This document shows, in pieces, positions 1 through 8,200 of a DNA stretch of 20,391 nucleotides. The stretch's first letter is position 1; each line of letters starts with the position of its first letter. The stretch spans positions 1 through 20,391 of the forward strand of contig JAFYQC010000153.1 of assembly GCA_017547265.1 (NCBI GenBank), given 5' to 3'. The position numbers were made by a program, and so were the translations under genes. Under the pieces are notes generated by a model that worked only from the letters and a program-made list of their open reading frames with translations, did no database searches and was not told where the DNA came from. The stretch comes from Kiritimatiellia bacterium. Lineage in GTDB: Bacteria > Verrucomicrobiota > Kiritimatiellia > RFP12 > UBA1067.

Positions 1-180
1 AATAGCCGCCACCTTTACGCCGTTCGTGCCGATGTCGACATACCCCCTCGTAGTCGCATTGTATTTGACCTTAACAGGATGGAACATCAGCGAATTGATG
101 CACCCCGTGCCAATCAGGATCAACAGCACGACCACGGTTGCTATTATCCTCACCGCAGATTTAAAAGCATCTTTGATCAT
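1..180 (-). CDS. N-terminus of exported protein, possibly alpha/beta hydrolase (partial)
   Basis: An open frame starts with ATG at 180 and runs off the window edge after 60 codons. The first 30 residues form a basic start (MIKDAFK) followed by a long hydrophobic run ending in LIGTGC. This looks like a signal peptide or lipoprotein signal, but the lipobox is imperfect because Gly rather than Leu sits at -3. The following residues (SLMFHPV, then a GYVDIGTNGVKVAA-type strand) resemble the start of exported alpha/beta hydrolases of the serine-aminopeptidase type; this family call is inference from a short stretch. An AAAGGAG ribosome-binding site lies 5 nt before the start, inside the last codons of the TetR gene, whose stop codon ends only 2 nt upstream. 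The two are therefore almost certainly co-transcribed and translationally coupled. Confidence 0.6.
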   Translation of the reverse strand, partial: MIKDAFKSAVRIIATVVVLLILIGTGCINSLMFHPVKVKYNATTRGYVDIGTNGVKVAAI

Positions 181-182
181 TT

Positions 183-872
183 TCACTCCTTTGTGGCCTT
201 TGTGTTCTTCTTGTCCGCCGAAGCCTTGGCGTAGGCAGATGTGGCTAAAAACACCTGTTCGCAGATACTGTCGGTGACCTTCTCGGCCCAGGCGCGGTTG
301 CCGACGCCCGCAGGGCGGAAGGACTTGTGCCACTTAACGTCCGCAAGCGCATAGACCGAAACCTGCGCCCAAATAGATGTCGTGAGAAGCTCCAGCCGCT
401 CTTCGTCCTTCACCTTCATCGCAAGGAGTTTTCTGAGCCCTTCGTAAACAGGGCGACCAAATGCCTCTTTGAACTCGTCATGGAATTTCGTCGGTCGCGT
501 GACTTCGTGGCGGAAGAGACCCGCGCAAAGTTTCTGGGCGCGCTCGGTCGGAAGTGTCATGAAAAGCATGTCGTCAATCCACTCGCGCACGGCCGCGCGC
601 CACGACTTCTCGTCCTTTACACCGTCCGCAAGTTTCGCGAGCGGTGCGCCGAGGTCACCAAAAAGCCGCTTCGCGGCGAGGCGGTATAGCGCCTCCTTGG
701 AGCCGAAGTAGCGGTTCATGAGCGCCGAGTTCGCGCCCGCGCGGCGGCATATCTCCCGCGCCGAGGCAAGCTCGAAGCCCTTGTCGGCAAACTCCTTCTC
801 GTCCGCCGCGAGTATTGCCTCGCGCGTCTCCACGCCGTCCTGCCGCGCCTTTCTCGCCCTCTTCAGTGGCAT
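183..872 (-). CDS. TetR/AcrR-family transcriptional repressor
   Basis: A 229-residue protein. The N-terminal helix-turn-helix has the TetR pattern: TREAILAADEKEFADKGFE, then the recognition helix region REICRRAGANSALMNRYFGS, then KEALYRLAAKRLF. The C-terminal ligand-binding part is all-helical and cannot be assigned to a ligand. I chose ATG at 872 over the in-frame ATG at 899 because AAAGGAG sits 8 nt upstream of 872, whereas 899 lies inside the presumed operator. Length is normal for the family (about 190-240). The palindrome GTAATC-N4-GATTAC directly upstream of the gene, next to a -10 box, points to autoregulation. The C-terminal tail is Lys/Ala/Asp-rich and low in complexity. The exported protein encoded immediately downstream is the likely co-regulated target. 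Confidence 0.88.
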   Translation of the reverse strand: MPLKRARKARQDGVETREAILAADEKEFADKGFELASAREICRRAGANSALMNRYFGSKEALYRLAAKRLFGDLGAPLAKLADGVKDEKSWRAAVREWIDDMLFMTLPTERAQKLCAGLFRHEVTRPTKFHDEFKEAFGRPVYEGLRKLLAMKVKDEERLELLTTSIWAQVSVYALADVKWHKSFRPAGVGNRAWAEKVTDSICEQVFLATSAYAKASADKKNTKATKE

Positions 873-891
873 CTCGAAATCTCCTTTTATC

Positions 892-907
892 GTAATCACG
901 CGATTAC
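892..907. promoter_or_regulatory. Probable TetR operator palindrome
   Basis: GTAATC-ACGC-GATTAC is a perfect inverted repeat with 6-bp arms and a 4-bp centre. It lies just downstream of the predicted -10 box and 19 bp before the preferred start of the TetR gene. TetR-family regulators typically bind short palindromes that overlap their own promoter, so this is the natural candidate operator. Confidence 0.6.
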
Positions 908-935
908 TTTATCATAAAACGACCGCCCCTGTCAA
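908..935 (-). promoter_or_regulatory. Sigma-70-type promoter of the TetR gene
   Basis: On the minus strand a perfect TTGACA (930-935) is followed after 16 bp by GATAAA (908-913, 4 of 6 matches to TATAAT). Transcription would start inside the GTAATC...GATTAC palindrome, so repressor binding would block initiation. Confidence 0.55.
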
Positions 936-954
936 TGGCGAACTGAAAAAAAAA

Positions 955-1014
955 TTACACCTCGGCGAGCTTCTTGATGAGGGCGTATTGGACGGACATT
1001 AGCTGATTCTCCAA
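955..1014 (-). pseudogene. Possible 3' remnant of a lost gene
   Basis: A short open stretch reads LENQLMSVQYALIKKLAEV and then TAA. In the same frame it is preceded by two close TAG codons. It resembles a coiled-coil C-terminus rather than random translation, and has no ribosome-binding site for its internal ATG (999). An A-tract on the plus strand follows at about 946-954, giving a U-run after the stop on the minus strand. The rest of 936-1055 shows no other gene. Low confidence. Confidence 0.2.
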
Positions 1015-1055
1015 CTACAGCTACTCAACCTCAACCAAATAAAATGGAGGGCGCG

Positions 1056-1175
1056 TCAGATGTGCCGCGCTGTTACTTTGTTACTGCAATTGCCTCGCAG
1101 AACAGTCCAAGCGCAGACAGTCGCGCAAAGCACAACACTAAATAACAAAGATACAACGATGCACTTTTTCACCAT
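1056..1175 (-). CDS. Small secreted protein or truncated secreted gene (39 aa)
   Basis: A 39-codon ORF begins with ATG at 1175, eight nucleotides after a strong AGAGGGG ribosome-binding site, and 25 nt after the stop of the 284-residue membrane protein gene. The product starts MVKKCIVVSLLFSVVLCA and then TVCAW: a textbook Sec signal peptide with a basic N-region, hydrophobic core and a VCA|W cleavage site. Only about 17 residues would follow cleavage (WTVLRGNCSNKVTARHI). This could be a real small secreted peptide, or the surviving 5' end of a longer secreted gene whose 3' remainder has been lost; the remnant at 955-1014 fits the second idea. The strong start signals favour translation at least of the signal peptide. 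No family is recognised. Confidence 0.45.
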   Translation of the reverse strand: MVKKCIVVSLLFSVVLCATVCAWTVLRGNCSNKVTARHI

Positions 1176-1200
1176 AGTGGATGCCCCTCTTACTAAGAAT

Positions 1201-2055
1201 TTAATAGCAATGTGGCACATAATAGGCTTCGGGCTCTGGCAATTTTAAGAGTTCCTCCATCCATTTCGGTGTATAGCCGTTTGCCACAAGCGGCTCCACC
1301 CCCTGCGCAACGGCCTTTTTGCGAATAATTTCCCAATTCGGAATCAATTCCTCCGACGGACTCGGCACACGCACCTTTCCGCGCTCGAGATAATATAAAG
1401 TCATCGTATATGTGAATCCCTGCGGAGATTCAATCTGGTCTATCCATCGCTCAATCACCTTGTCTGCCGCTTCTGCACTTGCCGCATTTCCTTCGCAGAC
1501 AAACTTTTCCTTATAGCCACGCAACCGTTTCAGTTTCTTCGCCTCTATCCAATGGAAGAACTGGTTGTAGTCTTTCCTTTTCTTAATTATTGCCCCGTAA
1601 AGCTGGATGGCAGCAAAATCAGTCAAAACGCGCGTCTCAAACTCTTCCGCAGATGAAAAACTGCGCAATGGCGCACGGGCTGACACAATATCATCATAAA
1701 GAAGACTGAAAAATGCACGTCCGGTATACTGATAATCCTTGTCCGTCAAATACTCCACCTTCTCGGGAAGTTCTACCTCCAATTCGCGTATGACATCACT
1801 TTGCAAATTTGAATGCGCAATTACGACGGAATCGAAAATTGCTTTTATTACCTCTCTTTGCCCCATGTCAACAGGCGTGCGGCTCGGCTTTGCAAGCATG
1901 GAAGGCGGCTCGTTCGTGGTGACAAAGTTCTTCTTGTCCGACCTCGCGCCGTCAAGTGTCGCGCAACGGCGCTGATACCACATAGCACAGAAAAGTGTCG
2001 TTAAGATGATGGCGGCGAAAACCGTAACCGATGATATCTGTCTTGATTTTGTCAT
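1201..2055 (-). CDS. Membrane-anchored protein of unknown function (284 aa)
   Basis: A 284-residue protein with a short basic N-terminus and one hydrophobic segment at about residues 9-27 (SVTVFAAIILTTLFCAMWY), followed by a mainly helical, charged domain that should lie on the outer side of the inner membrane. I recognise no family or catalytic motif. The C-terminal third is rich in Lys/Glu and ends PEAYYVPHCY. Its ATG (2055-2053) overlaps the TGA of the upstream 2.6-kb gene as ATGA, which implies translational coupling; a GGAG lies 12 nt upstream. It is the last large gene of the surface cassette that begins with the LRR giant, so a role in anchoring, export or folding of those surface proteins is plausible but unproven. 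The stop is TAA. Confidence 0.75.
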   Translation of the reverse strand: MTKSRQISSVTVFAAIILTTLFCAMWYQRRCATLDGARSDKKNFVTTNEPPSMLAKPSRTPVDMGQREVIKAIFDSVVIAHSNLQSDVIRELEVELPEKVEYLTDKDYQYTGRAFFSLLYDDIVSARAPLRSFSSAEEFETRVLTDFAAIQLYGAIIKKRKDYNQFFHWIEAKKLKRLRGYKEKFVCEGNAASAEAADKVIERWIDQIESPQGFTYTMTLYYLERGKVRVPSPSEELIPNWEIIRKKAVAQGVEPLVANGYTPKWMEELLKLPEPEAYYVPHCY

Positions 2056-4694
2056 GGCTGGTGTGTCTCCTGTAACACAACTCCGTCAAGGATAACGCGA
2101 CAGGACGGACTGCGCGAGATCCAATGCCCATACTTTTCGATTTTGAACACGCCGTCAGTATCAATGCTGAACCGCTGGCGATACTGACTTGCAATGACCA
2201 ATGGCCGAGAATTTTGATTAAGATGCAACTCAAAATCCGAAAAAGGCACAAGGAACATTTCGTCAGAAGCGCCCCTACGATGCCATCCTATTGGAATCAT
2301 CCAGACCATCTCACTGTTTGGCGACCATGTCTGTTCTGGCCATCTTTCGCCCGCAGAATCAACAAACCACATGTTCCCGTCCTTAATCGGATATGCCTTG
2401 TTTGCGCCTACGGCTTCAGTATGCGTCCTTGAGTGCCCGTTGGTAAAGCATCCAGTAACAACATCCTCTTCATAGCAGGCAAGTTCGGACACTGCAATGC
2501 CCTTGAAGGAAACAGTCATCGGCCCAATATAATTCGTAGTGACAAGCGTTGCAACTCCCACGCTCCCCGGCGGCCAACATTTCCGATTCCCTTGATAGAA
2601 GATGTCGGTTATGCAAATGCCCCATTCTGCTCCTGTTGTTATCACCTCTTGCGGCTCAATCAGCGAAATCGACGGTATATATTCGATGTCGTCAAGGCGC
2701 ACGCAAATCGGAGGCGTGTAGTTTCTGGAAATAGGACATGTGTAGGTTCTTACCTCACTGGCATCATTCGTCATAACACCATCGAAAAGTTCATATCCAC
2801 TTTCGCTATCTTCTGTGTCCAACTTCACTGTCGAAAGAATTACAGATGAAAGTTGCGGGAACGCCTTGAAAAGCACCTTCTCCCCCACGCCGTAGATGTG
2901 GCGGTTGGTGCAGGGGTTCTCTGGAGCTTCCCATACTGGCGAAAGTTCAAGCCGAATTGATGTCATAGCACATTCATTCGTCAAAGTGTCGCCGCTGTCG
3001 CAGTCTGTGATTGTCGCAGTCACCGCAATATCATCAGCCGCCTCGCTCGCCGTCGCCCCTTCGTATACGACTGCGTATGAAACTTGCGTCTCGGCGGGAA
3101 CTACAACAGGAGCAAGTGGAAGATCGGGGCCGGAAATCCGGCTCAACTTGCTAATGTTTGCGCTCATTACCGAGAGCGTTCCTCCATTCGGGCCGCCATT
3201 GGCAACGATGTTCAGGCGCGTACGCGTCGGATTGCAAACACCCCACTGCCCAGGTTCGTTTTCGTAGGCATTTTCGAAGATGACCGCCGACTTCGAGAAA
3301 GAAGCCGAGACGGACGCGGCAAGAGGCGCGGAAGACGGTTCCCACTTCGGGCCCGTTCCGTCGTAGCAGCATCCGCAAAGGCAGCTCGCCGCCGGAAGCC
3401 AGTAACCCTCGTAGGAATACTGTCCTTCTACGCTGCAACCGCAGCATGTGCAGCCCATCGGACAGTTCCATGCAAAAGTGTCGCCGCTCCCGCTAATTGA
3501 GCAGCTGCATTGTGCAGACGGCCACAGGAAAACACCGCCAAGATTCAATGGCACGACAGACATCGTGAACGGATTACCGTCTGACGCGGAGATCGTCACA
3601 GGGCGGCAAGCATAAGTCTGGTGCGCCGCGCCACGCATCTGCCAGACTTCCGTATCGGGATCGGACACACCGACTACGGCAAATGGCCAGTCAGACGAGA
3701 TTGCATATGTCCTACCAATAAGGATCACCACCTCGTTAGTGACGCCCGATTTCGCCACGAAGCGAGGATCAGGATAGTTGCAGGGCTTGTCACCCGTAAA
3801 TGTCACGAGAGCGTCTGGGCCAGTAGCAACGACACTAATGCTGCAATAGGCGTTTGTATTTGCGCCTGCGGGAAGGACATTCGCCGGACCGAAGAAATCA
3901 CCATCGTAGACAGTGGGATTGGAATCTTCGTCGTTAGGAATTCCGTCATCATCCCAATCGTCGGGGTTGACGCGACGGCAGACCGTCTCAACATCGTTGG
4001 AGCGCGTCACGAAATCGCCATTGGGGAAGAGGACGATCTGCGCGTTGATGGGGCAGTTCGTGTCGCCGCCGAGGAAGAAGTTTTCCCATGTGAGGACGCG
4101 GCTGCCGTCATCGCCGTCAAGCCGCCACAGTCGGCTTTGCCCTGGAACGGCAGACATTGGAACGCCGACGGCGCAGATTTCGTGCGCGGCGTCGCGCGGA
4201 GTTGGACGGATGCGACCGTCGATGAAATACCAGAACGACGAAAACGTCTCGTCGTTAGTGCCGAGAGGGAACGCCCAATTGGTAGGGACGAGCGTCCCGC
4301 TCGTCCGCAAGACGCCAAAATCAACCACGTTGTTCCCGAAGGACGATGCCGCACCATGAACGTGAAAGTTCCCAACAAGCGTTGCGTTCGTCGGCATGGC
4401 ATACGAGATCGTCGCATTCATCACGACTCCCTCGATGTGCCACCCGCGAGTGATGTCGCACTCTTCAACAGTCGCGCCTATCATTCCCTGCCACAGGAAA
4501 CCCCCTATAACCCGCAGCAACAGGTTTGTCTTCTGCGCGTCAAGAGAAGTCCCGAAGGCGAGAAGCGAAAGCGCAAGCAGATGCGAGAGCGGAAGCTTTC
4601 GGATGGCATGGTAGGCGGACTTGACGAACCATGCCAGAATTGCGAAGCACTCGGCAATCGCGACACAGTAGCCAATATAGAACCAATCCGCCAT
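2052..4694 (-). CDS. Large membrane-anchored surface protein with TSP3-like repeat and Cys-rich segment
   Basis: About 880 residues. The N-terminus has two hydrophobic segments (roughly residues 4-25 and 36-52), then a long extracellular region rich in Thr, Asn and aromatic residues. Near residue 245 lies an acidic calcium-binding-type motif, DDWDDDGIPNDEDSNP, like a thrombospondin type-3 repeat, followed by YDGDFFGPANVLP. A cysteine-rich block at about 394-444 contains CSCS, CPMGCTCCGC and CLCGCC. The rest looks like beta-sandwich segments. I recall similar large hypothetical proteins from gut Kiritimatiellota-like genomes but know no named family or function. ATG at 4694 shares its A with the TGA of the upstream gene (TGATG); a GTG at 4697 in the same frame is an alternative, and AAGGG lies just upstream. 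It overlaps the next gene by 4 nt. Confidence 0.82.
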   Translation of the reverse strand: MADWFYIGYCVAIAECFAILAWFVKSAYHAIRKLPLSHLLALSLLAFGTSLDAQKTNLLLRVIGGFLWQGMIGATVEECDITRGWHIEGVVMNATISYAMPTNATLVGNFHVHGAASSFGNNVVDFGVLRTSGTLVPTNWAFPLGTNDETFSSFWYFIDGRIRPTPRDAAHEICAVGVPMSAVPGQSRLWRLDGDDGSRVLTWENFFLGGDTNCPINAQIVLFPNGDFVTRSNDVETVCRRVNPDDWDDDGIPNDEDSNPTVYDGDFFGPANVLPAGANTNAYCSISVVATGPDALVTFTGDKPCNYPDPRFVAKSGVTNEVVILIGRTYAISSDWPFAVVGVSDPDTEVWQMRGAAHQTYACRPVTISASDGNPFTMSVVPLNLGGVFLWPSAQCSCSISGSGDTFAWNCPMGCTCCGCSVEGQYSYEGYWLPAASCLCGCCYDGTGPKWEPSSAPLAASVSASFSKSAVIFENAYENEPGQWGVCNPTRTRLNIVANGGPNGGTLSVMSANISKLSRISGPDLPLAPVVVPAETQVSYAVVYEGATASEAADDIAVTATITDCDSGDTLTNECAMTSIRLELSPVWEAPENPCTNRHIYGVGEKVLFKAFPQLSSVILSTVKLDTEDSESGYELFDGVMTNDASEVRTYTCPISRNYTPPICVRLDDIEYIPSISLIEPQEVITTGAEWGICITDIFYQGNRKCWPPGSVGVATLVTTNYIGPMTVSFKGIAVSELACYEEDVVTGCFTNGHSRTHTEAVGANKAYPIKDGNMWFVDSAGERWPEQTWSPNSEMVWMIPIGWHRRGASDEMFLVPFSDFELHLNQNSRPLVIASQYRQRFSIDTDGVFKIEKYGHWISRSPSCRVILDGVVLQETHQP

Positions 4695-5170
4695 CACCGC
4701 ACCCTTATGTCAAAGCGGACATGCTCTTCGTCCACCTCAACGGTTTCGCCTATCTCGCCAAAACCACGCCTCACAACCTTGAGCCGATTCCACGCGGGGA
4801 CGAACTGCCCCTTCCCGATGACCAGCGCATTCGTCGTCGCAGTCTCGACCGCGCCCGTGCGGAGGTCGGCCCGATACCACGCGCCGCAGTCGCAGCCAAA
4901 GACAATCGCGGCCTCATCAAATGACAAATCCCCGTCGTTGTCGCCGTCCGCGCCAATGGCGACAAGCACCTCGTTTGTCTCGCACGAGTCAAACGCCACA
5001 GAAAGTGTCAACGTCTGCAGCCGCGCGGCATCGACATTCAGCGCAACGTTGGTGCTGACTTCTGCATCAGGCGTGGCTGCCTCCGGTAACGACGGCACGG
5101 CCACCCGCGCGCCCGCAAAAGCGGAAAGAGCGAGAAACGCCACCGTCAAAATCGCCGCACCAAACTTCAT
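4694..5170 (-). CDS. Secreted EF-hand calcium-binding protein (158 aa)
   Basis: A 158-residue protein with a clear Sec signal peptide (MKFGAAILTVAFLALSAFAG, cleavage near 20-21). Residues 75-86, DGDNDGDLSFDE, form a complete EF-hand-type loop with D1, D3, D5, G6, L8 and E12 all in place. Three cysteines (63, 93, 95) surround the loop, with FGCDCGAWY just after it. I recall short proteins of this pattern encoded beside the large TSP3-like proteins in related uncultured genomes, but no named family. It overlaps the downstream gene (TGATG). No Shine-Dalgarno sequence precedes its ATG; instead an extended -10 box ends 6 nt before it, implying a leaderless mRNA. This promoter would drive the three downstream genes independently of the LRR giant. 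The stop is TGA. Confidence 0.82.
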   Translation of the reverse strand: MKFGAAILTVAFLALSAFAGARVAVPSLPEAATPDAEVSTNVALNVDAARLQTLTLSVAFDSCETNEVLVAIGADGDNDGDLSFDEAAIVFGCDCGAWYRADLRTGAVETATTNALVIGKGQFVPAWNRLKVVRRGFGEIGETVEVDEEHVRFDIRVR

Positions 5171-5176
5171 GGGGGT

Positions 5177-5185
5177 ATTTTACCA
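5177..5185 (-). promoter_or_regulatory. Extended -10 promoter for a leaderless mRNA (EF-hand gene)
   Basis: The minus strand reads TGG-TAAAAT followed by ACCCCC and then the ATG at 5170. The box sits exactly 6 nt before the start codon, so transcription would begin at or next to the A of ATG. The -35 match is weak, as allowed for extended -10 promoters. The same arrangement precedes the Minf_1886 gene and folK. Confidence 0.55.
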
Positions 5186-5214
5186 TAATTCGGCGGACAT
5201 AATCTCACGCGCTG

Positions 5215-8200
5215 CTATTTCCTAATTCTCAAAAACGCCTTTGCCGCGGTTCCGTCGCCCGGAGTGACAACAAAGGTCATCTTGCCGCTTGCGTCGGTGC
5301 CAGAGGTTGTCACCGTCGGCGTCAATTTCGCCGCACCAGTCCAGTCGCCAAGATCGCTTGTCGCCTCGAACATCGCCGCCACCTTCGCAGCATTAACCGC
5401 GACTGCACTCTCGCCGTCCTTCACCGTCACCGCGACAGTCATCGCCGTAGTGCCAGCACTCTCGCCCTCGCCAATCGCCAACTCCCCAATCTCGACCGTC
5501 GGCTCATTTTCGAACAGCCGTTCCGCGCCCAGCAAATACGCCGCCGCCGCATGTTCATTAGCCACCACCGCCGCTTCGCCAGCGAGCAAATCGCCTGTCA
5601 CCCCCTTCACGCCGTCAGCCCAAGTCTTGAACGCATCGTATTCCGCCGCGCTCCCGCCAATTGCCGTCTTTACCGTGGCATCCGCGAATCCAACTCCGTC
5701 AACCGTAGCGTTAACAGTTGCCACATCAGCATCAACCGCAACCGCCGGAATCTGATCAACATTTGGCATCCATCCAACTTCATCTATCCAAGCGCAATCG
5801 TAACCGACAGAATTGGAGGTGTCCTTAAGATATGTCCAGCGAATCGTATGCGTATCAGGTGACGTTATGTCGATGACTACGTTCGTCCAATCGACATCTG
5901 CTGCAGAATAGACTTCCTCGCCATCGACCGTAACGCACAAGTAGTCATACAGTCTGCCACGGCGCGTCTCTCCTGATACCTTTGCCCAGAAGGACAGAGT
6001 GCCACGTCCGGTCACAGTTCCCTGGAGCCACGAAGATTGTCCGTCGCCTATCGCAGCACTCCGCATTGACGCCACCCAGTCGTGGTTCGTCACAAAGTCG
6101 CCAACCCATTCCATACCAACAGAAGTCGTGAGCAGAAGGTTTGTGGTGTTGAGGAAGTCAGCATAAGTCCAGACTTTCTCCGTCCAGACGGCAGAGAAGG
6201 ATATGTCCTTGTCCGTGAAAACGTAAATCGTTCCCGGCGCATAGACTCCCTTCCCGTCACTCCACCCAGCAAACACAAAGGAAAACTTCTCCAACGTGCC
6301 CGCACCAGGAATCGTCAGGGAATACCCCTCCCACTTGACAACATCCTTTGGCGCAACGCCAGCAGTATTTCCATTGCCGTCGAAGGTTGCCGTCACCGCA
6401 GCCGGGCTCCAACAGAACTCGTCCACCCACGCACAATCCTCACACTCGTAGCCCGGCTCATCCCAATCATCCTTATGGTATCGCCACGTCAGAACATGAG
6501 ACCCCGACCCGATCACTTCGAAAACGGCATTCGTCCAGTCAACTTCCCCCGCTATCCAGTCTCTTTCCACACCATCAACCGAGAAAGTCACATAGTCATA
6601 CCTGTCGGTCTTGTAGGTCTCTTCGCACGACACCTTCCACCAGAACGAAACAACTCCCGCTCCAACAACCGTCGTTGACAGCGAAGACTCTCCATCAAGC
6701 CCAATCTCTCCGCTGCGCATCGATCCAATCCCGTCATGACAAATAACGACATCATTCGTCCATTCCGCATCGCCGCCAGAGACAAACATCCTCCCTGGCG
6801 CATTCATGTAGTCACCCGTTGCCCATGCCTGCTCATCCCAAACGGCGTAAAGCGTAACCGTCGCATCGGACTCTAACGTCAAGTCCTCAACGATGGCACC
6901 GTCGTTGAAAATCAGACCCTCATCTCGCGCAAGCGACCATCCGACAAACGCAAAGCCAGGCTTCGCAAAGACATTGAGCGGAAGTTCCGTAGGCTCACCA
7001 ACCACATATGTCTGGTCAGCCATATCGCCCATCCCGCCGTTTGCGTCAAAGACAACATGGTAGAGGTTCCCTGCCCAATGAGCATAGAAAGTGTGCGCCC
7101 TGGTCAATGTTACCTGTGTCCCCGCTGTCACCTGAGCGCCATTCACGGGCTCAGTCCACCATCCAAGGAATGTCGCACCTGGCATTGACGGGTTCACGGT
7201 CGGAAGCGTATATGTCATACCCGTGATCTCTTCCAGGACATTCGTCGCAGGCGCACCTCCATTAGCGTCAAACACGACATCAAATCTATTTGGCTCCCAA
7301 TATGTTATTTCACGTGAATTACTCGTAGGCCAACTGTCGGGCAACGCCCTCGAAGTGGCCACACCATCCCATCCCATTGAACCGTTCACAACAAACACTG
7401 TCACCCCGCTCGCTATGCCGCTGAACACTGCCGCATTATATGTCGGCGCATCCCCTACAAAATACAGAGACTCAAGGCTTGAACATCCCTCAAACACATT
7501 CTTCCCTAGCGACGTCACGCTTTCTGGAATCGTCAACGTCGCAAGTGAAGTACAGTTCTTGAAAGCATAGTCGGGCAACGCCGCAAGCCGCGACGAAAGC
7601 GACACTCTCGACAGCCTCGTGCATCCGCTAAACGCCGACGCGCCCATCGTAGTCACGCTGTCGGGAAGCCCGATCTCCGTCATTGCAGTGCAGTTCGTGA
7701 AGCAACTCGCGCATATACGAGTCTCGCCGGGGGCAATCAGTATCCGCGGAAGTTTATTGTATACACTCGGGAAAAGAGATGCCGTCGTCTGGTGAGCGGT
7801 CGCAGTCGTAATGTTGGTGATTGACGAGCATCCTGCAAAGATCGAAGTTCCAAGAGCCGTCACGCTGGACGGTATGTAGACCACCTTGACCGAAGTACAG
7901 TTCTGGTAGGCGTTCGTCCCAAGATACAGCAATCCGTCCGCAAAGCATGCCTCTGCCATCATCGTGCAGTTGTAAAAGGCATAATTCCCCACGCGTTTCA
8001 ACGAACGCGGAAGGTTGAAGTCCGCAAGCCTTGAATCGCCGTAAAACGCATAAGCCCCGATGTCTTCCACCATGTTGGGCAAGTCCAATCGCGCCAATGC
8101 CGTACACCCCCTAAATGCACTATCACCAATCACCTTCAGCGCCCTTGGCAACTTAACGTCCTCCAGCGCAACGCATCCCCTGAACGCGCCATCCCCGACG

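Noticed and set aside
3621..5225. Long plus-strand open frame of about 534 codons
   Set aside because: It lies antisense to the TSP3-like and EF-hand genes, has no signal peptide or family motif and reads as low-complexity Arg/Ser-rich translation; the minus-strand frames have real domain structure and coupled starts.
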